A stretch of DNA of 64,000 bases from Brachynemurus nebulosus (Eukaryota > Arthropoda > Insecta > Neuroptera > Myrmeleontidae), in assembly GCA_035578155.1 (NCBI GenBank), contig JAPWDM010000008.1, positions 28,690,280 through 28,754,279 of the forward strand, given 5' to 3'. This document shows, in pieces, positions 34,087-45,148 of this stretch; position 1 is the stretch's first letter, and the number at the start of each line of letters is the position of its first letter. Below the pieces are notes generated by a model. It was not told where the DNA came from. It made no database searches and saw nothing but the letters and a program-made list of their open reading frames with translations. The position numbers were made by a program, and so were the translations under genes.

Positions 34087-35352
34087 ATTAAACATAGGAT
34101 CGTTGCTTTATCACTTTTCACAGGAAAATTGTAGAAAAACACGAGTCGACTTTCGGCTTTTACACCATCGTCAGGTCAAAAACATAACTAAAAATTATTC
34201 TTTTAGGCGAAAAGTATTTATAATACAAACTGAAGTAAATAATGTATTGGTGGGGGATGTTAGAGGCAGATATAATCAAACCAAATGTAATGTAATTCCC
34301 AAGTTGAACAATTTTGATAAAACTAAAAATGTATTATTTGCAAAGGCTCCCGCAGCGAATTTTATTTTAAAACCAGTTAAGTGTAATATAATTAAAATGG
34401 CTAGAGTATGTTGGGGAAAACCAGAAACATGAAATAGTGGTGAACATTAATTGCAAGAAAAAAGAGAATAAAATATACAGGTATCTGTCTATACCTGTCA
34501 GCTAAAACTATTCGAAAAACGTGAGATGCATCGTGTTATAAATTTAACAAAGGCGATTTGTTTAGATCAATTTGGTCATTTAAGATGACGTGGTTTGGGT
34601 CTTTGTTCAATTTGTTGATTTCCAGGGCTTCCAAAATGTTGAGTTTGCAGCCTTTTGTACAAATGTGTAATATTTTGTCAGCAATTTGTCATCTTAAATG
34701 ACCAAATTGATCTAAACAAATCGCCTTTGTTAAATTTATAACACGATGCATCTCACGTTTTTCGAATAGTTTTAGCTGACAGGTACCCATTTTTAAAAAT
34801 TTTATTGATTCCTGGTAATTAATATTTCAAAATAGTTTTTATGCAATATTTCTGATTTTACAATCCTTTCAGTCTAACAAAAGCAACTACCTGGGGGTGT
34901 AACTTTTCTTGTAAATCAACACATTTCTCTATTTTGACAAATTAACACAGATAGATACCTGTATATTTTATTCTCTTTTTTCTTGCAATTAATGTTCACC
35001 ACTATTTCATGTTTCTGGTTTTCCCCAACATACTCTAGCCGTTTTAATTATATTACACTTAACTGGTTTTAAAATAAAATTCGCTGCGGGAGCCTTTGCA
35101 AATAATACATTTTTAGTTTTATCAAAATTGTTCAACTTGGGAATTCCCTTACATTTGGTTTGATTATATCTGCCTCTAACATCCCCCACCAATACATTAT
35201 TTACTTCAGTTTGTATTATAAATACTTTTCGCCTAAAAGAATAATTTTTAGTTATGTTTTTCACCTGACGATGGTGTAAAAGCCGAAAGTCGACTCGTGT
35301 TTTTCTACAATTTTCCTGTGAAAAGTGACAAAGCAACGATCCCATGTTTAAT
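34087..35352. mobile_element. Two head-to-head 5'-truncated Penelope-like tails forming a 1.2-kb palindrome
   Basis: Left (minus-oriented) and right (plus-oriented) arms are near-identical inverted copies with their shared 5' junction near 34594-34690. The minus copy reads KILHICTKGCKLNILEALEI and ILNDQIDLNKSPLLNL before a stop, which fits the very C-terminus of a Penelope-type GIY-YIG protein. The right arm keeps about 170 bp (34787-34955) that the left arm lacks. Penelope-like insertions often carry an inverted, truncated partner. The mirror frames at 34103-34432 and 35007-35411 are by-products of the palindrome. Confidence 0.75.
35262..35299 (+). other. Hammerhead-ribozyme-like motif, second Penelope tail
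   Basis: CAC-CTGACGA (35262-35271) is followed by T, GG...CC as a short stem, then GAAA (35285-35288). Next comes the self-complementary AGTCGACT, a C, and GTG, which can pair with the initial CAC. The layout matches the motif at 21150-21187 although every stem has different bases. The minus-strand mirror copy lies at 34140-34175 with one changed stem base. Confidence 0.4.
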
Positions 35353-35456
35353 AAATTATAATTTATAAGTAGTGTAGTGTACAGCACAGCGTGGCAGTTA
35401 GTTATCGACACAGTTGTTTGTTTATTAGTGTTAACTGAAAATTAATTGATCTTGCG

Positions 35457-37803
35457 ATGGATATACGGGCTTTCTTTGGCAAAAAACGAAGAATTGAAGA
35501 AAAAATTGATCACGAAGAGCCTCATTCCTCAAAACAGATGGAAGTACAAGATACAATTGCTACACCTAGCCCTATGAAAACAAATTCAATGAAACACATT
35601 GGTATTGTTAGCCATGGTATTCCTTCTGACATTGCACAAATCGGAGAACCGATAAAGCAAGTTATTTTAGACACATATCCAAAACAAAATAATAGGGCCT
35701 TTGTAGCGGACTGGTTCAAAAGATTTAAATGGTTACAATATTCTGTCGAAAAGGATACTGCTTTTTGCTATCCTTGTCAGCAATTTTTACCTCATGGAAG
35801 CAAACAGACTTCGTACACTTCTACAGGATTCAGAAACTGGAAAAATGCCACTGATTCGAAAACTGGGTTTCCAAAACACGAAAAATCCATTTCTCATACA
35901 CAAGCCATGGCTATGTGGCAGGAAAAATTACATAGAATATCTACAACTAGTAGTGTTGAAACGTTAATACATCAAACAATATTAGAAAAAAACAGGTATT
36001 ACGTGAAGTCTATTATTGAAGTAATACAATTTCTAGTTGTAAACGAATTAGCTTTGCGTGGAAATTATATTTTAGAAGAAGAAAAAGAACAAGGTTTATT
36101 TCAAAATTTGTTTGAATACACGTGCATGAAAGACCCTAGTTTAAAGGAGGCTCTCAGTCATATACCACAAAATGCAACATATCGTTCACCTGCAATTCAA
36201 AATCAAATAATTCAAGCAATGGTTCAAGCAGTACGCAGTTCCATTGTTAAAGATATTAAGGAATCTGACGTGAACTGGTTTACTCTAATGGAAGATGGGA
36301 CGAGAGATAAAAATAATCGCGAAAATATTGCAATAGCAATACGGTATATTAAGGATGGAATTGTCAATGAGTCTTTGCTAACAGTTATAACTACCGAAAA
36401 CCTTGATGCAGCCACTTTTACGGAATTGACGTTAAATACCCTTACGGAAAATAACATTAACCTCTCTCATATGCTAAGCCAGTGCTATGACGGCGCAAGT
36501 GTAATGAGTGGGAAAGTTTCTGGAGTTGCGACCAGAATAGAAAATAAATTAGGCCGAAAAATTCCCTACGTTCACTGCTATAACCATCGTTTGCATTTGA
36601 TAGTCATCAGAACTATTTCGGAAATCACTTTTATTCGTTTATTTTTTGATCAATGCATCATGCTACATGAATTCTTTCATCATGGCAAAATAGCTGCCTT
36701 GTATGGTGGAAAAAGGATTGGCCGGCTCCTCCAACAGCGTTAGTCAGGTCATCTGGCGGTTACAAAAGTTATATATGATAATTATTCATCGATTTTGGTA
36801 ACTTTAGATGAAATCAAAAATGATAGATTTAACGGTGATGACGTCGCCAAGAGTGTCGACATTAAAAAAGTCATGCTCAGTTTGGAATTCCGAATGGCCA
36901 TGATTGTCGCCAAAAAAATTTTATCAATGCTTCACCCTGCAGACGCAGCTTTACAAGCCCGAAGCACAGGATTAAAAGACGCGATAACGATCATAAAGTT
37001 CGTCCAAATTGAAATGACGAAACTGAGATCAGATGAAATGTATCATCAAATTTTAGAAGAAGCTAAGTCTATAATAAGCGGCGATTTGGAAAATAGGACC
37101 CAGACCCAGCAAAGACAAGTCAAAAAATCAAATCAGATGGATGATTACTTGTTATATGGCCCTTCCTCTTCCTTTGCCAGACAAAACCTAGAAGGCCTAG
37201 ATGCTCTGCCATTTAAGTCTGAGTATTTCGAAACGCTGGATATACTAATTGCTGAATTGCAAAGAAGATTTTCGGACAACGACGATCTGTTAAATTCGAT
37301 AGCAAGTCTCGACGAGTTGGATGTAGACAAAATGATGCCGTTGAAAAATTTAGGTAAGTAAGAAAATTAAACAAAACTATATCTCTGCTTGTAAAATACT
37401 AGTGTTATTTATTTATGGACATAAGTTCACAATTTCCACTGATTTTTTAGGTCTAACGGTTCCATCAAGAGAAGAGGCTACTATAGTCAAAGCTTATTTG
37501 AGTCGTAGCGAGAATACAATGGAAAACACAATACAAGTTCTGTACAGGCAGCGAGAGGCGTTCAAAGATACATATGAACTTTTTGCATCTGTGGCGACCA
37601 TAGGATGTAGCACTGCTGTGTGCGAATCTACGTTTTCAACTTTGACTGCAATCAATAGGCCTCAGCGACTGTCAATGGGTCATGAAAGAATGGCAGGCAT
37701 GGTATTTTTGGCCTTTGAAAAGAAAAGAACGAAGTTAATTGATCTGGATGAAGTTCTTCGCATTTTTAATAATATGGCGAATCGAAAAATTCAGCTGTTT
37801 TAA
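35457..37803 (+). pseudogene. hAT transposase (ZMYM1-like / TTF-zinc-finger type), one premature stop
   Basis: The coding sequence joins 35457-37353 and 37451-37803 across an intron with GTAAGT and a polypyrimidine-AG acceptor, for 749 codons plus stop. Seen in order: a TTF/BED-like zinc finger with C104, C107, H141 and H147; a DUF4371-like region with LMEDGTRDKNNRENIAI (D280 is the likely first catalytic Asp); YDGASVMSG with D345; HCYNHRLHL near 373-381; and the hATC dimerisation block VCESTFSTL with E691, the likely catalytic Glu. An in-frame TAG at 36741-36743 sits where relatives have a conserved residue before SGHLAVTKVIYDNY. All else is open, so the damage is minimal. The encoded enzyme would cut and paste elements with CAGGGCCGTAG ends. 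Confidence 0.88.
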
Positions 37804-38339
37804 GGAAGGACTAATTATTATCGAACTGAATACAATATGTTTGAAGAAATTATATATAAATTTGAATAAATAACTGCTTTGCTCTTATCTATCTGTCACC
37901 CCCTCTTGACAATTAAGTACTATCTCACTTACACATACGCAAAAGTACGAGAAAAATCGATTCACTAGATCAAATCAAATAAAATTTTTACTTCTGCCCT
38001 ACATATAACAACAGCTGCCCTACCTTAAATTCAGCTCTAGCTACGGCCCTGTGCCTCCTCTACACTCTTGGTCGAAGTTACTCGCCAAAGTACTCGTTAA
38101 AATTAGTCGAGACTCGAGTAGCGTCACGGCATACTCATAGAACTTAGACAACAAAGATCTGAGTAATGTAAAGCAATTTCTCTCAAGCATTTTACAGTCA
38201 TGGCCCGGTAAAATTTCAAAATGTTTTCGGTAATTTTGTGCGAATCGGGCACATATGGGCTCACATATGACAATTATCAGTTTTCTAAATTGCATTCATA
38301 TTTAATATGAAAATTCCTTTTCGAACCATTATTTAAGAT

Positions 38340-39290
38340 CAACAATGTAATGATGTAATTCAAATGAACATCCACACTTTCTGCATTAGAGAGATGTTTA
38401 GAAGCAATTCTTTAATATTAAATAGAATTATTGTATTCTGGAATCATTTCCACCATTTGTTGGAATAACATTAGATCGTATAATATCAAATGTCGTTTCC
38501 CGACCACTTAGTCTACGATGTAATTCATATGAATATCGACACTTTCTTAAGCATTACAGAAATGTTTTAACCCTTTGCACTCGAACCATTTTTTAGTATG
38601 GGTATTCAGCTACTCGACAGTAGTTTTAATAAAAATTTGTAATACATCAAAGATAAGTATTTTAAACAAAAGTAGTTTACTTACATATTTTATTTTTATT
38701 TGCATATTACAAACATTATATTTTAATATTAAATTTTATAATTTTCCTTAGTGTAATATTTGAAGTAAAGAATAGGATGGCGCCTGAGAGGCGCCTTTCG
38801 AGTGCAAAGGGTATTTATTGTGTCGCCGTGGTGGCGCCTATCGAGTGCCCAGGGTTAAAAGCAATTATTTAACTCTGAATAGAATTCTTGTATCCCAAAA
38901 TCAATTCCGCCATTAACTGGAATAACATAAGGTTGTGTAATATGAAATGTCGTTTTCCGGCCACTTCGTCTAGCATCTAACTTAGATTAACATTGACACT
39001 TTCTTAAGCATTAGACAAATGTTTAAAAGCAATTCTTTACACTTAAATAGAAATCTGGTATTTCAAAATCATTTCCGCCATTAGCTGGAATAACATCAAG
39101 TCGTGTAATATGAAATGTCGTATCCCGATTACTTCATCTACTATGTAATTCAGATGAACATCGACACTTTCTTGAGCATTAGAGGAATGTTTAGAAGCAA
39201 TTCTTTAATTTTAGACAGAATTCTTGTATTCTTGTATAATGTTGGAATAACATTAGATTGTGTAATATGAAATGTCGTTTTCTGATCATT
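38340..39290 (+). repeat. Tandem array of about four 168-bp units, interrupted by a MITE
   Basis: The anchor 'aaatgtcgt' occurs at 38488, 38945, 39113 and 39270. After removing the 288-bp insertion at 38571-38858 the periods are 169, 168 and 157. Each unit also has 'gacactttctt.agcatta', 'gaa.tgttta.aagcaattcttta' and 'tggaataacat' phrases. It is a short satellite-like array. Confidence 0.8.
38571..38854. mobile_element. TTAA-flanked MITE, 284 bp
   Basis: The ends CCCTTTGCACTCGA and, reversed, CCCTGGGCACTCGA are inverted repeats. TTAA flanks both sides (38567-38570 and 38855-38858). The uninterrupted 168-bp unit elsewhere in the array reads 'atgtttaaaagcaatt', confirming an insertion at TTAA. 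The piggyBac-like assignment rests on the target and the CCC start. Confidence 0.85.
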
Positions 39291-39376
39291 TGATCAATCA
39301 TATGTCCCAACCAAGTTAGCCCCACCATTTTCTTTTTTTTTTTCAAATAAAAAAGGTTGTTCCATATATTGTGTTA

Positions 39377-39836
39377 GGCCCGATTTACATTAACGCTCCG
39401 CTCTCGGTACGATATCACTACGCTCCCGATTCGGTATAATCTTGTTGTGTTCACATTACAGTGCTGATATCATGTTGGTACCTATTCGTTCTTTATTCAC
39501 ATTATAATGCTGCTCTAGGTACGCTTCCAGTTCAGTCTCAGTTCGATAAAAATATCTTTTCATAAGAATTGAATGCAAGCGGAGTGGAGTGGAATCAGAA
39601 AAGTGTTTACACTATAGGTACAAGCCATAACAAGTCTGATATCGCTCCGATAAAATATTACCTGAGTGGTATTGATATTGGAGTGACATTGGAGCGAGAG
39701 CGAACCGGGACTGATATCGGACCGATATCAGAGGGATGATGTGAATACACTCATTGTTTATTGTGCAAGAATATTATATCGAACTGGGAGCGGAGTGATA
39801 TCGTACCTAGAGCGGAGTGTTAATGTAAATCCGGCC
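39377..39836. mobile_element. PIF/Harbinger-type MITE, 460 bp
   Basis: The ends GGCCCGATTTACATTAACGC and, reversed, GGCCGGATTTACATTAACAC are inverted repeats continuing into TCCGCTCT. TTA flanks both sides (39374-39376 and 39837-39839), the classic Harbinger target. GATATC and CGCTCC words recur inside. No coding capacity. Confidence 0.85.
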
Positions 39837-39839
39837 TTA

Positions 39840-40505
39840 ATCGTGTGCTATCATGTACCATAAATTAAAACTTAAATCCCAAAAATTCTCTTTTTTACAG
39901 CCAAATACTCTTTTTGGACATAAAGTTAGCCCTGCCATCTTCTTTTTTAAAACAGAAGAGTTCGTACTATATTGTACTGGACATATGCTATCATTGGCCG
40001 TAAATAAGAAAACAAAATTCCAAAACAGGCAATTTTTATCGTCAAAATGTTTTGTTTTTTTTACACAAAGCAAAAAATAAAAATTAGAAGCATTGTAATT
40101 TGTACATTTTTCTGGGAACGAAATTTGGAATATGAAACTCCAGGATTCATTCAGATTCAGAATTGTCAACATTCATTCTAAAGAAAGGACATGCCAGGAT
40201 ACCAAGAATTTCCCACTTTAAGTAAAGCGCACTTTCTATAAGAAATATAATTAGAAACTGGATTATTTTAAGTGTCATAGTAAAAGTAATCAATGTTTAC
40301 AATTTTCATTAAGAATAAACTAACAATAAGATTTACCGCCCAAAATTCTCTGGTTTGTGTAACTATCGATGTATTAATTGAGCTCTACATCTATAGCATG
40401 TAAGTTCATGCAAAATTTCATATTTACAGGCCGAGGAAATTAGGGATTATAGGGTGTGACATATGAATGGACGGGCAAACAGGCAGACAAACAAACATAA
40501 CGAAA
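39840..40505. other. Unannotated stretch
   Basis: The phrase 'aagttagccctgccatcttctttttt' near 39920 repeats one near 39318 on the other side of the Harbinger-type MITE. Sequence near 40370-40500 looks like a worn retroposon tail. No gene. Confidence 0.4.
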
Positions 40506-40509
40506 TTAA

Positions 40510-40665
40510 GGGGAGATTCGCTAAAAAAGAAAGAAAAGAAATCGATTTTTTTCTTCATAATTATGTTCCTTAAAGTGTTAAAAATATTTTCCTAAAATTT
40601 TATTTTAAAAAAATAAAAAATCAAGAAATTATGGGCATTTTAGTGCACGAACTTTACTATAATTC

Positions 40666-40704
<39 letters not shown>

Positions 40705-41203
40705 TTAAATGCTATTTTCTTGAAAGTACCTACGTTTTTTGACATGGTTCCTCGTGTATCTCAAAAGATATTTGAGATATCGACATAAATCAAAGTGCAT
40801 ATTATTCCTCGATACCGTCATTTTGGCGGCTGTTTATAGTCGAGAAAAACCGGTAATTTTTGAAAATTTATTTTCAAAATGCGATTTCTCACTGGTTTTT
40901 AATTTTTTTTCTTAGATCCTAGTTAGTGCCATAACTATATATAAAAATTCTTGATTTGTTGATTTTAGTTCACTGAGGATTTCAAAACCCGGGGAACCAT
41001 CAAGCTGGAAAAATCTCGCAGTATCGACTTCCAAGCCATTTATACCCAGCTCATTTTTTAATTTTGTTTTTAAATTATTTTTTAATCTCATTACATGTAG
41101 AAACAATGTTGTATATTTAGTTTTTTAATAAAATATTTATTTATATAAAAGAAAAAAATAATAAAAATGGTCGATTTTTAATGTTTTTTTGGCGAATCTC
41201 TCT
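40510..41203. mobile_element. TTAA-flanked MITE, 694 bp
   Basis: The ends GGGGAGATTCGCTAAAAAA and, reversed, AGAGAGATTCGCCAAAAAA are inverted repeats, with TTAA on both sides (40506-40509 and 41204-41207). A poly-A run lies at about 40671-40701. The short minus-strand frame at 40912-41106 has no recognised motif. Confidence 0.75.
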
Positions 41204-41256
41204 TTAAGGATTATGGTAATATTTATACTACAAACAAATCGCATAATATTAGTGTC

Positions 41257-41697
41257 AAGCCGCTGCTACACGATGCTACGAACACCTTCCAACATTCGAC
41301 GTTGGATGGTTCATAGCATCGTGTAGCCGTTGTTCGAACCTACGAGTGTCCAATGTCGAGCGTCAAACGTTCGCATTTGGTCGTGTCCCGTTCGATGTCG
41401 GTATTTTTGCACCGAGTCAAAGGGGTGCTTCGAACGTTTGAAGGTCAATGTTGGTTGCGTTGGTTGGTTCGACTCAGCAGCTGCACGACTCGTTCATGTG
41501 AAGAGAGACAACATCAGTGTATAACATTAAAGATAACATCGTCCACTGAGTACCAACACATCATCATTCGTATTGGATCAAACATTCGATTCACCGTGTA
41601 GCAAATACATTCGTCGCACCAACTATCGAACTTAACTGCGTCAAACGTTCGATCGAATGTTGGAAGGAACGTTCGTAGCATCGTGTAGAACCCGCTT
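41257..41697. mobile_element. 447-bp MITE family, copy 3 (441 bp)
   Basis: Same ends and body as 14774-15220 and 16279-16725, with one insertion and one deletion around 41465-41545 and more substitutions. The flanks do not show a clear duplication. Confidence 0.8.
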
Positions 41698-43367
41698 AAC
41701 AAAGACTCAATTACCATTCTATCATCCAAGAAAATTCTCATTGATTCTTTAGGAAAATGCTCAATTATAATACACAGGTTGCAATGACAATGATGAAAAA
41801 TATATTCACACACTTTGGTCGTCGGTATACGCTCTACTTTGCTATCCGCGCATATATATGTAACGTACCTAAATGGCGTTAATACATAATATCTGTGTGT
41901 GCATATGTTACACAGCGAGTCCTATGCCTGTCCAGAGAGTTTTATGTCCACCATGTTTCACTGAACATTATGAAAAATGGACATTTGTGCTCATTTGTTT
42001 CTGTTCACTATTTAAATTTGTACGTATTTAGGTATATACATAATTATGTATAAGTATAAAGAATCCCACCCAAATTAAAGATACATGTATATGAAAAATT
42101 AGCAGGCTAGACAAAAAAGTAGGTAGGTATATCTCGTACTGAATTGAACAGGGACAACTAACAGGCGAACGAATTACCCCCAAAAAGATACTTAGAAAGA
42201 GCCACGGACGTTCTAGTGACTGGTTTTTAGAATTTCGTAGTTGTAGCACGAAATCCTTATAGATTTGTCATGTCTGTAATCGCGTTCGGTAGTCTACCCG
42301 CACTTAACCACATTGTAATTGTCAATGTTGAATCTTATGCAATTTGAAAGATATTATTGTCCCTTTTTTTTGAAAATTATTGAAATTTTTTAACTCATAA
42401 AAAAAATAAAAGGTTCACATAATCGTATTATTAACAAATTAAAGGCTATTTTTAATATTATATAAATGCTAGAAATATTTCACCCCAAAAATTGTAAAAA
42501 AATTTTAGTTACTGAACTACGAAATCCTGACTTAATGCATGTCTAGCAGACACTTGTCGAATTTTTTTAATAGATTCGAAATTAAATAAGATTATAAAAT
42601 AAATTCAGAAAACTGAAATTCAGAAAGTAACAGATCCTTCAATGCTCATTATACTGGTCTATTAAAAAGTAATGGTTGCCTCCACCAAAGTATGTACCAG
42701 ATGAATTAAAAGTGATGCATATACCTCTACCAAAATACCAGGTGGAACAAAAGTGATGAATATCTGAACTAGCAATTTCGTTATTAAGTTATAATTTTTT
42801 CACTGGATGGTAACCTTTATTTTACACTAGCGGAAAAAATTAAGGAATCAAAAAAAAAAAACATTCCAAATTTTTAGCGATTTTTCGAATGCCTGTATCT
42901 TTGTGAAAAATGGTCGTATCGGAGTCGTAGGCAAAGCAATTTAAAGCTGGAAGTTTCTAGTTTTGAGGTCTTGCGATGAAAAATTTTCAAAGCAACGTGT
43001 ATCGCTCAATCCTAATAAATACACTGAAAAAAAAAATTCGAAAATTTTCCGACTTAACCACCATATGGACCGGATAACTTGTTTGCTTTTTTTTACCTTT
43101 ATACGACCACTTCTCGCTGAGATATCGGACTTTGAATGGAAAAGGATCATTTCGTCTTTGACCATCGGTATCTCAGCAACCCAATGATCACACAGAAAAT
43201 TGAAGGTGTGTTTTAAAAACTCGAATAAATTCTCTACAAGGATTAGCCATTGTTTTTGCATACTATACATGAATTTGAAAAATCAAGAAAAAAAAGCTTT
43301 TGGTGACTTTTTGGAAAATCAAGCGCTGAATTAAAAATTTCGAGAAAACCATTAATGTTAAGTGTGC
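41698..43367. other. Unannotated stretch
   Basis: The phrase 'acactagcggaaaaaattaagg' near 42824 resembles a Tc1-type end, but no partner was found. Short frames at 42941-43270 are unsupported. Confidence 0.4.
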
Positions 43368-43833
43368 CTTTTACAGTTCAATATACCCACAAAAACCCCA
43401 CCGAGTTCCAATTTAATCCATCCAGCCGTTTTTTTGTTTCATTCGATTGAATTTTTGAAAAAATTAAAGCATCATTTTTTTGATCTTAAACTTTCAAAAT
43501 TTTTCAAAAAGAATTTTTTTTAAGAATTTTTCGAAAAAATCTTTCAAAAATTTTCTTAAAAAATTTAAAAAAAAAAAAATTTTTTGTAAATTTTCTAAGA
43601 AATTTTCTTTTTTTATAAAATTAAGTAGGTAACTGTTCTACTGTTATTGATAAAAATGTGAAAAAACCTGAGAAAATTTTTTTTTTTCATTTTGTTCAAG
43701 ATTATGAAAGTTTAAGATCAAAAAAATTATCTTTTAATTTTTTCAAAAATTCAACCGAATGAAATAAAAAAACAGCTGGATGGGTTAAATTGAAACTCGG
43801 TGGGGTTTTTGTGGGTATACTGAACTGTAAAAG
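43368..43833. repeat. Long imperfect inverted repeat
   Basis: Arms of about 135 bases (43368-43505 and 43695-43833) pair over most of their length, beginning CTTTTACAGTTCA...TGAACTGTAAAAG. The A/T-only spacer folds again on itself. It is probably a foldback element; no target duplication was found. Confidence 0.7.
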
Positions 43834-44071
43834 ATCATGAATAAAAATTAGTTAAGTAGTCGACTATTAAGCAATCGAAACTAGTCAAATTTTGACCTTT
43901 CATTTATTTGATTTGTCTATGCTTTGATATTTTATATTTTAGCGAATTTCCAGAGTGGAATTCAGCTATTACAGCCACTGTCATAACGCGACTTGAGTCC
44001 GGGACTATGGCAGAAATTTGTTTTTGGGTCCCTAGAAACCAAAAATAATATTCACTAAAATATATACTATA

Positions 44072-44141
<70 letters not shown>

Positions 44142-44142
44142 T

Positions 44143-44177
<35 letters not shown>

Positions 44178-44915
44178 ATCCGCACGATAACTCTCGAACG
44201 AAACGTCCTAGGTTTACGAAATTTGATGAAAATGTCGGAGGTCCCAAACTGTTGGACAAGTTCGTTAGCCAGACACCATTGAACCATTGGAAAGAGGAGT
44301 AAAAATCACATAAAAAAGGTCTTTAAACTATTATTCTAAGTCAACTAGTTTCCAAAAAAAAAAACTAATTTTTATAAACGGAAATTCGCTATGTTATGCA
44401 AGATGCTGCGACAGGGGTATTTTTATATTTTTTGCGGGTTGTCATTTATCTTTTTAAAACTTTGTTTTTGTTTCCAAACAAATAAAAATTCTCACAAAAT
44501 ATAGTTAACGAGCAAAGCCCTCTACTAACCCTCAAATGGCAATTTTCTAAATTTTATTGATTCTGGCTTCCTTATCAATAAATCCTGGCCCCAGGGCTAC
44601 AGCTCTAACTACCTCCCCCCTCTCGTCGCGCCTAACTGCTTTATGATCTCTACTTCGCCTAAAAAATTCAACTTTTCTATCTTACACTATTTTCAAGTGA
44701 ATCGAAAACAGTTTTCACCCTCTAGAGGCACAAGGGGTTGACTTGTAATGGGAAAATTTCGACTTCAGACTCATGATCAGTATCAAAAAATATTCAAAAC
44801 GTACACTCTGAAATTTCGATGTACATAACATGCAATTCCGATAAAAAGGAATAAAAAAAGCACTAAATTTTTATTAAATTTAAATTTGATCTTCCAAAAT
44901 TTAAGATTTTTAAGA
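43834..44915. other. Unannotated stretch with a (TA)n/(TG)n microsatellite
   Basis: A (TA)n block at about 44075-44165 passes into (TG)n to 44178; open frames across it are artefacts. The 44500-44640 segment with 'ctggccccagggct' looks like hAT debris. Confidence 0.5.
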
Positions 44916-45079
44916 CATCGAAGAATTTCAATAAAATTGATGACGCCATGAAATTAGGAATTTTTTTTTCAAATCCAACTTTATGAAAGCGGTTTGAATT
45001 AGATTGCTTGATTCAGCCAACTTAGGTTTTACTATCAAAATGGTGAAATCGTTTTCAAACATATGACTGATCCGACAGA

Positions 45080-45148
<69 letters not shown>

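Larger units (their letters stand above)
33533..38051 (+). mobile_element. Near-complete hAT transposon, 4519 bp
   Basis: The termini CAGGGCCGTAGATAG and, reversed, CAGGGCCGTAGCTAG match at 14 of 15. The 8-bp target TGCCTCCT is perfectly duplicated (33525-33532 and 38052-38059). Inside, a one-intron transposase (35457-37803) shows TTF zinc finger, DUF4371-like and hATC regions in order. The 5' region holds a pair of Penelope-like tails (34087-35352). The intact target duplication implies fairly recent insertion, yet one in-frame stop makes this copy probably dead by itself. Confidence 0.9.

Noticed and set aside
34103..34432. Two near-identical mirrored frames of 109 and 134 codons
   Set aside because: They are antisense to the Penelope-like tail and are mirrored by the palindrome. 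The true coding direction is opposite and ends earlier.
35522..35719. Antisense frames inside the hAT transposase (35522, 36224, 37145)
   Set aside because: They are shadows of the transposase coding strand.
38340..39290. Regularly spaced repeats that might recall a CRISPR array
   Set aside because: Units are about 168 bp, diverged, without unique spacers, and the genome is eukaryotic.
42824..42860. Tc1-like end ACACTAGCGGAAAAAATTAAGG
   Set aside because: No inverted partner or transposase fragment was found nearby.
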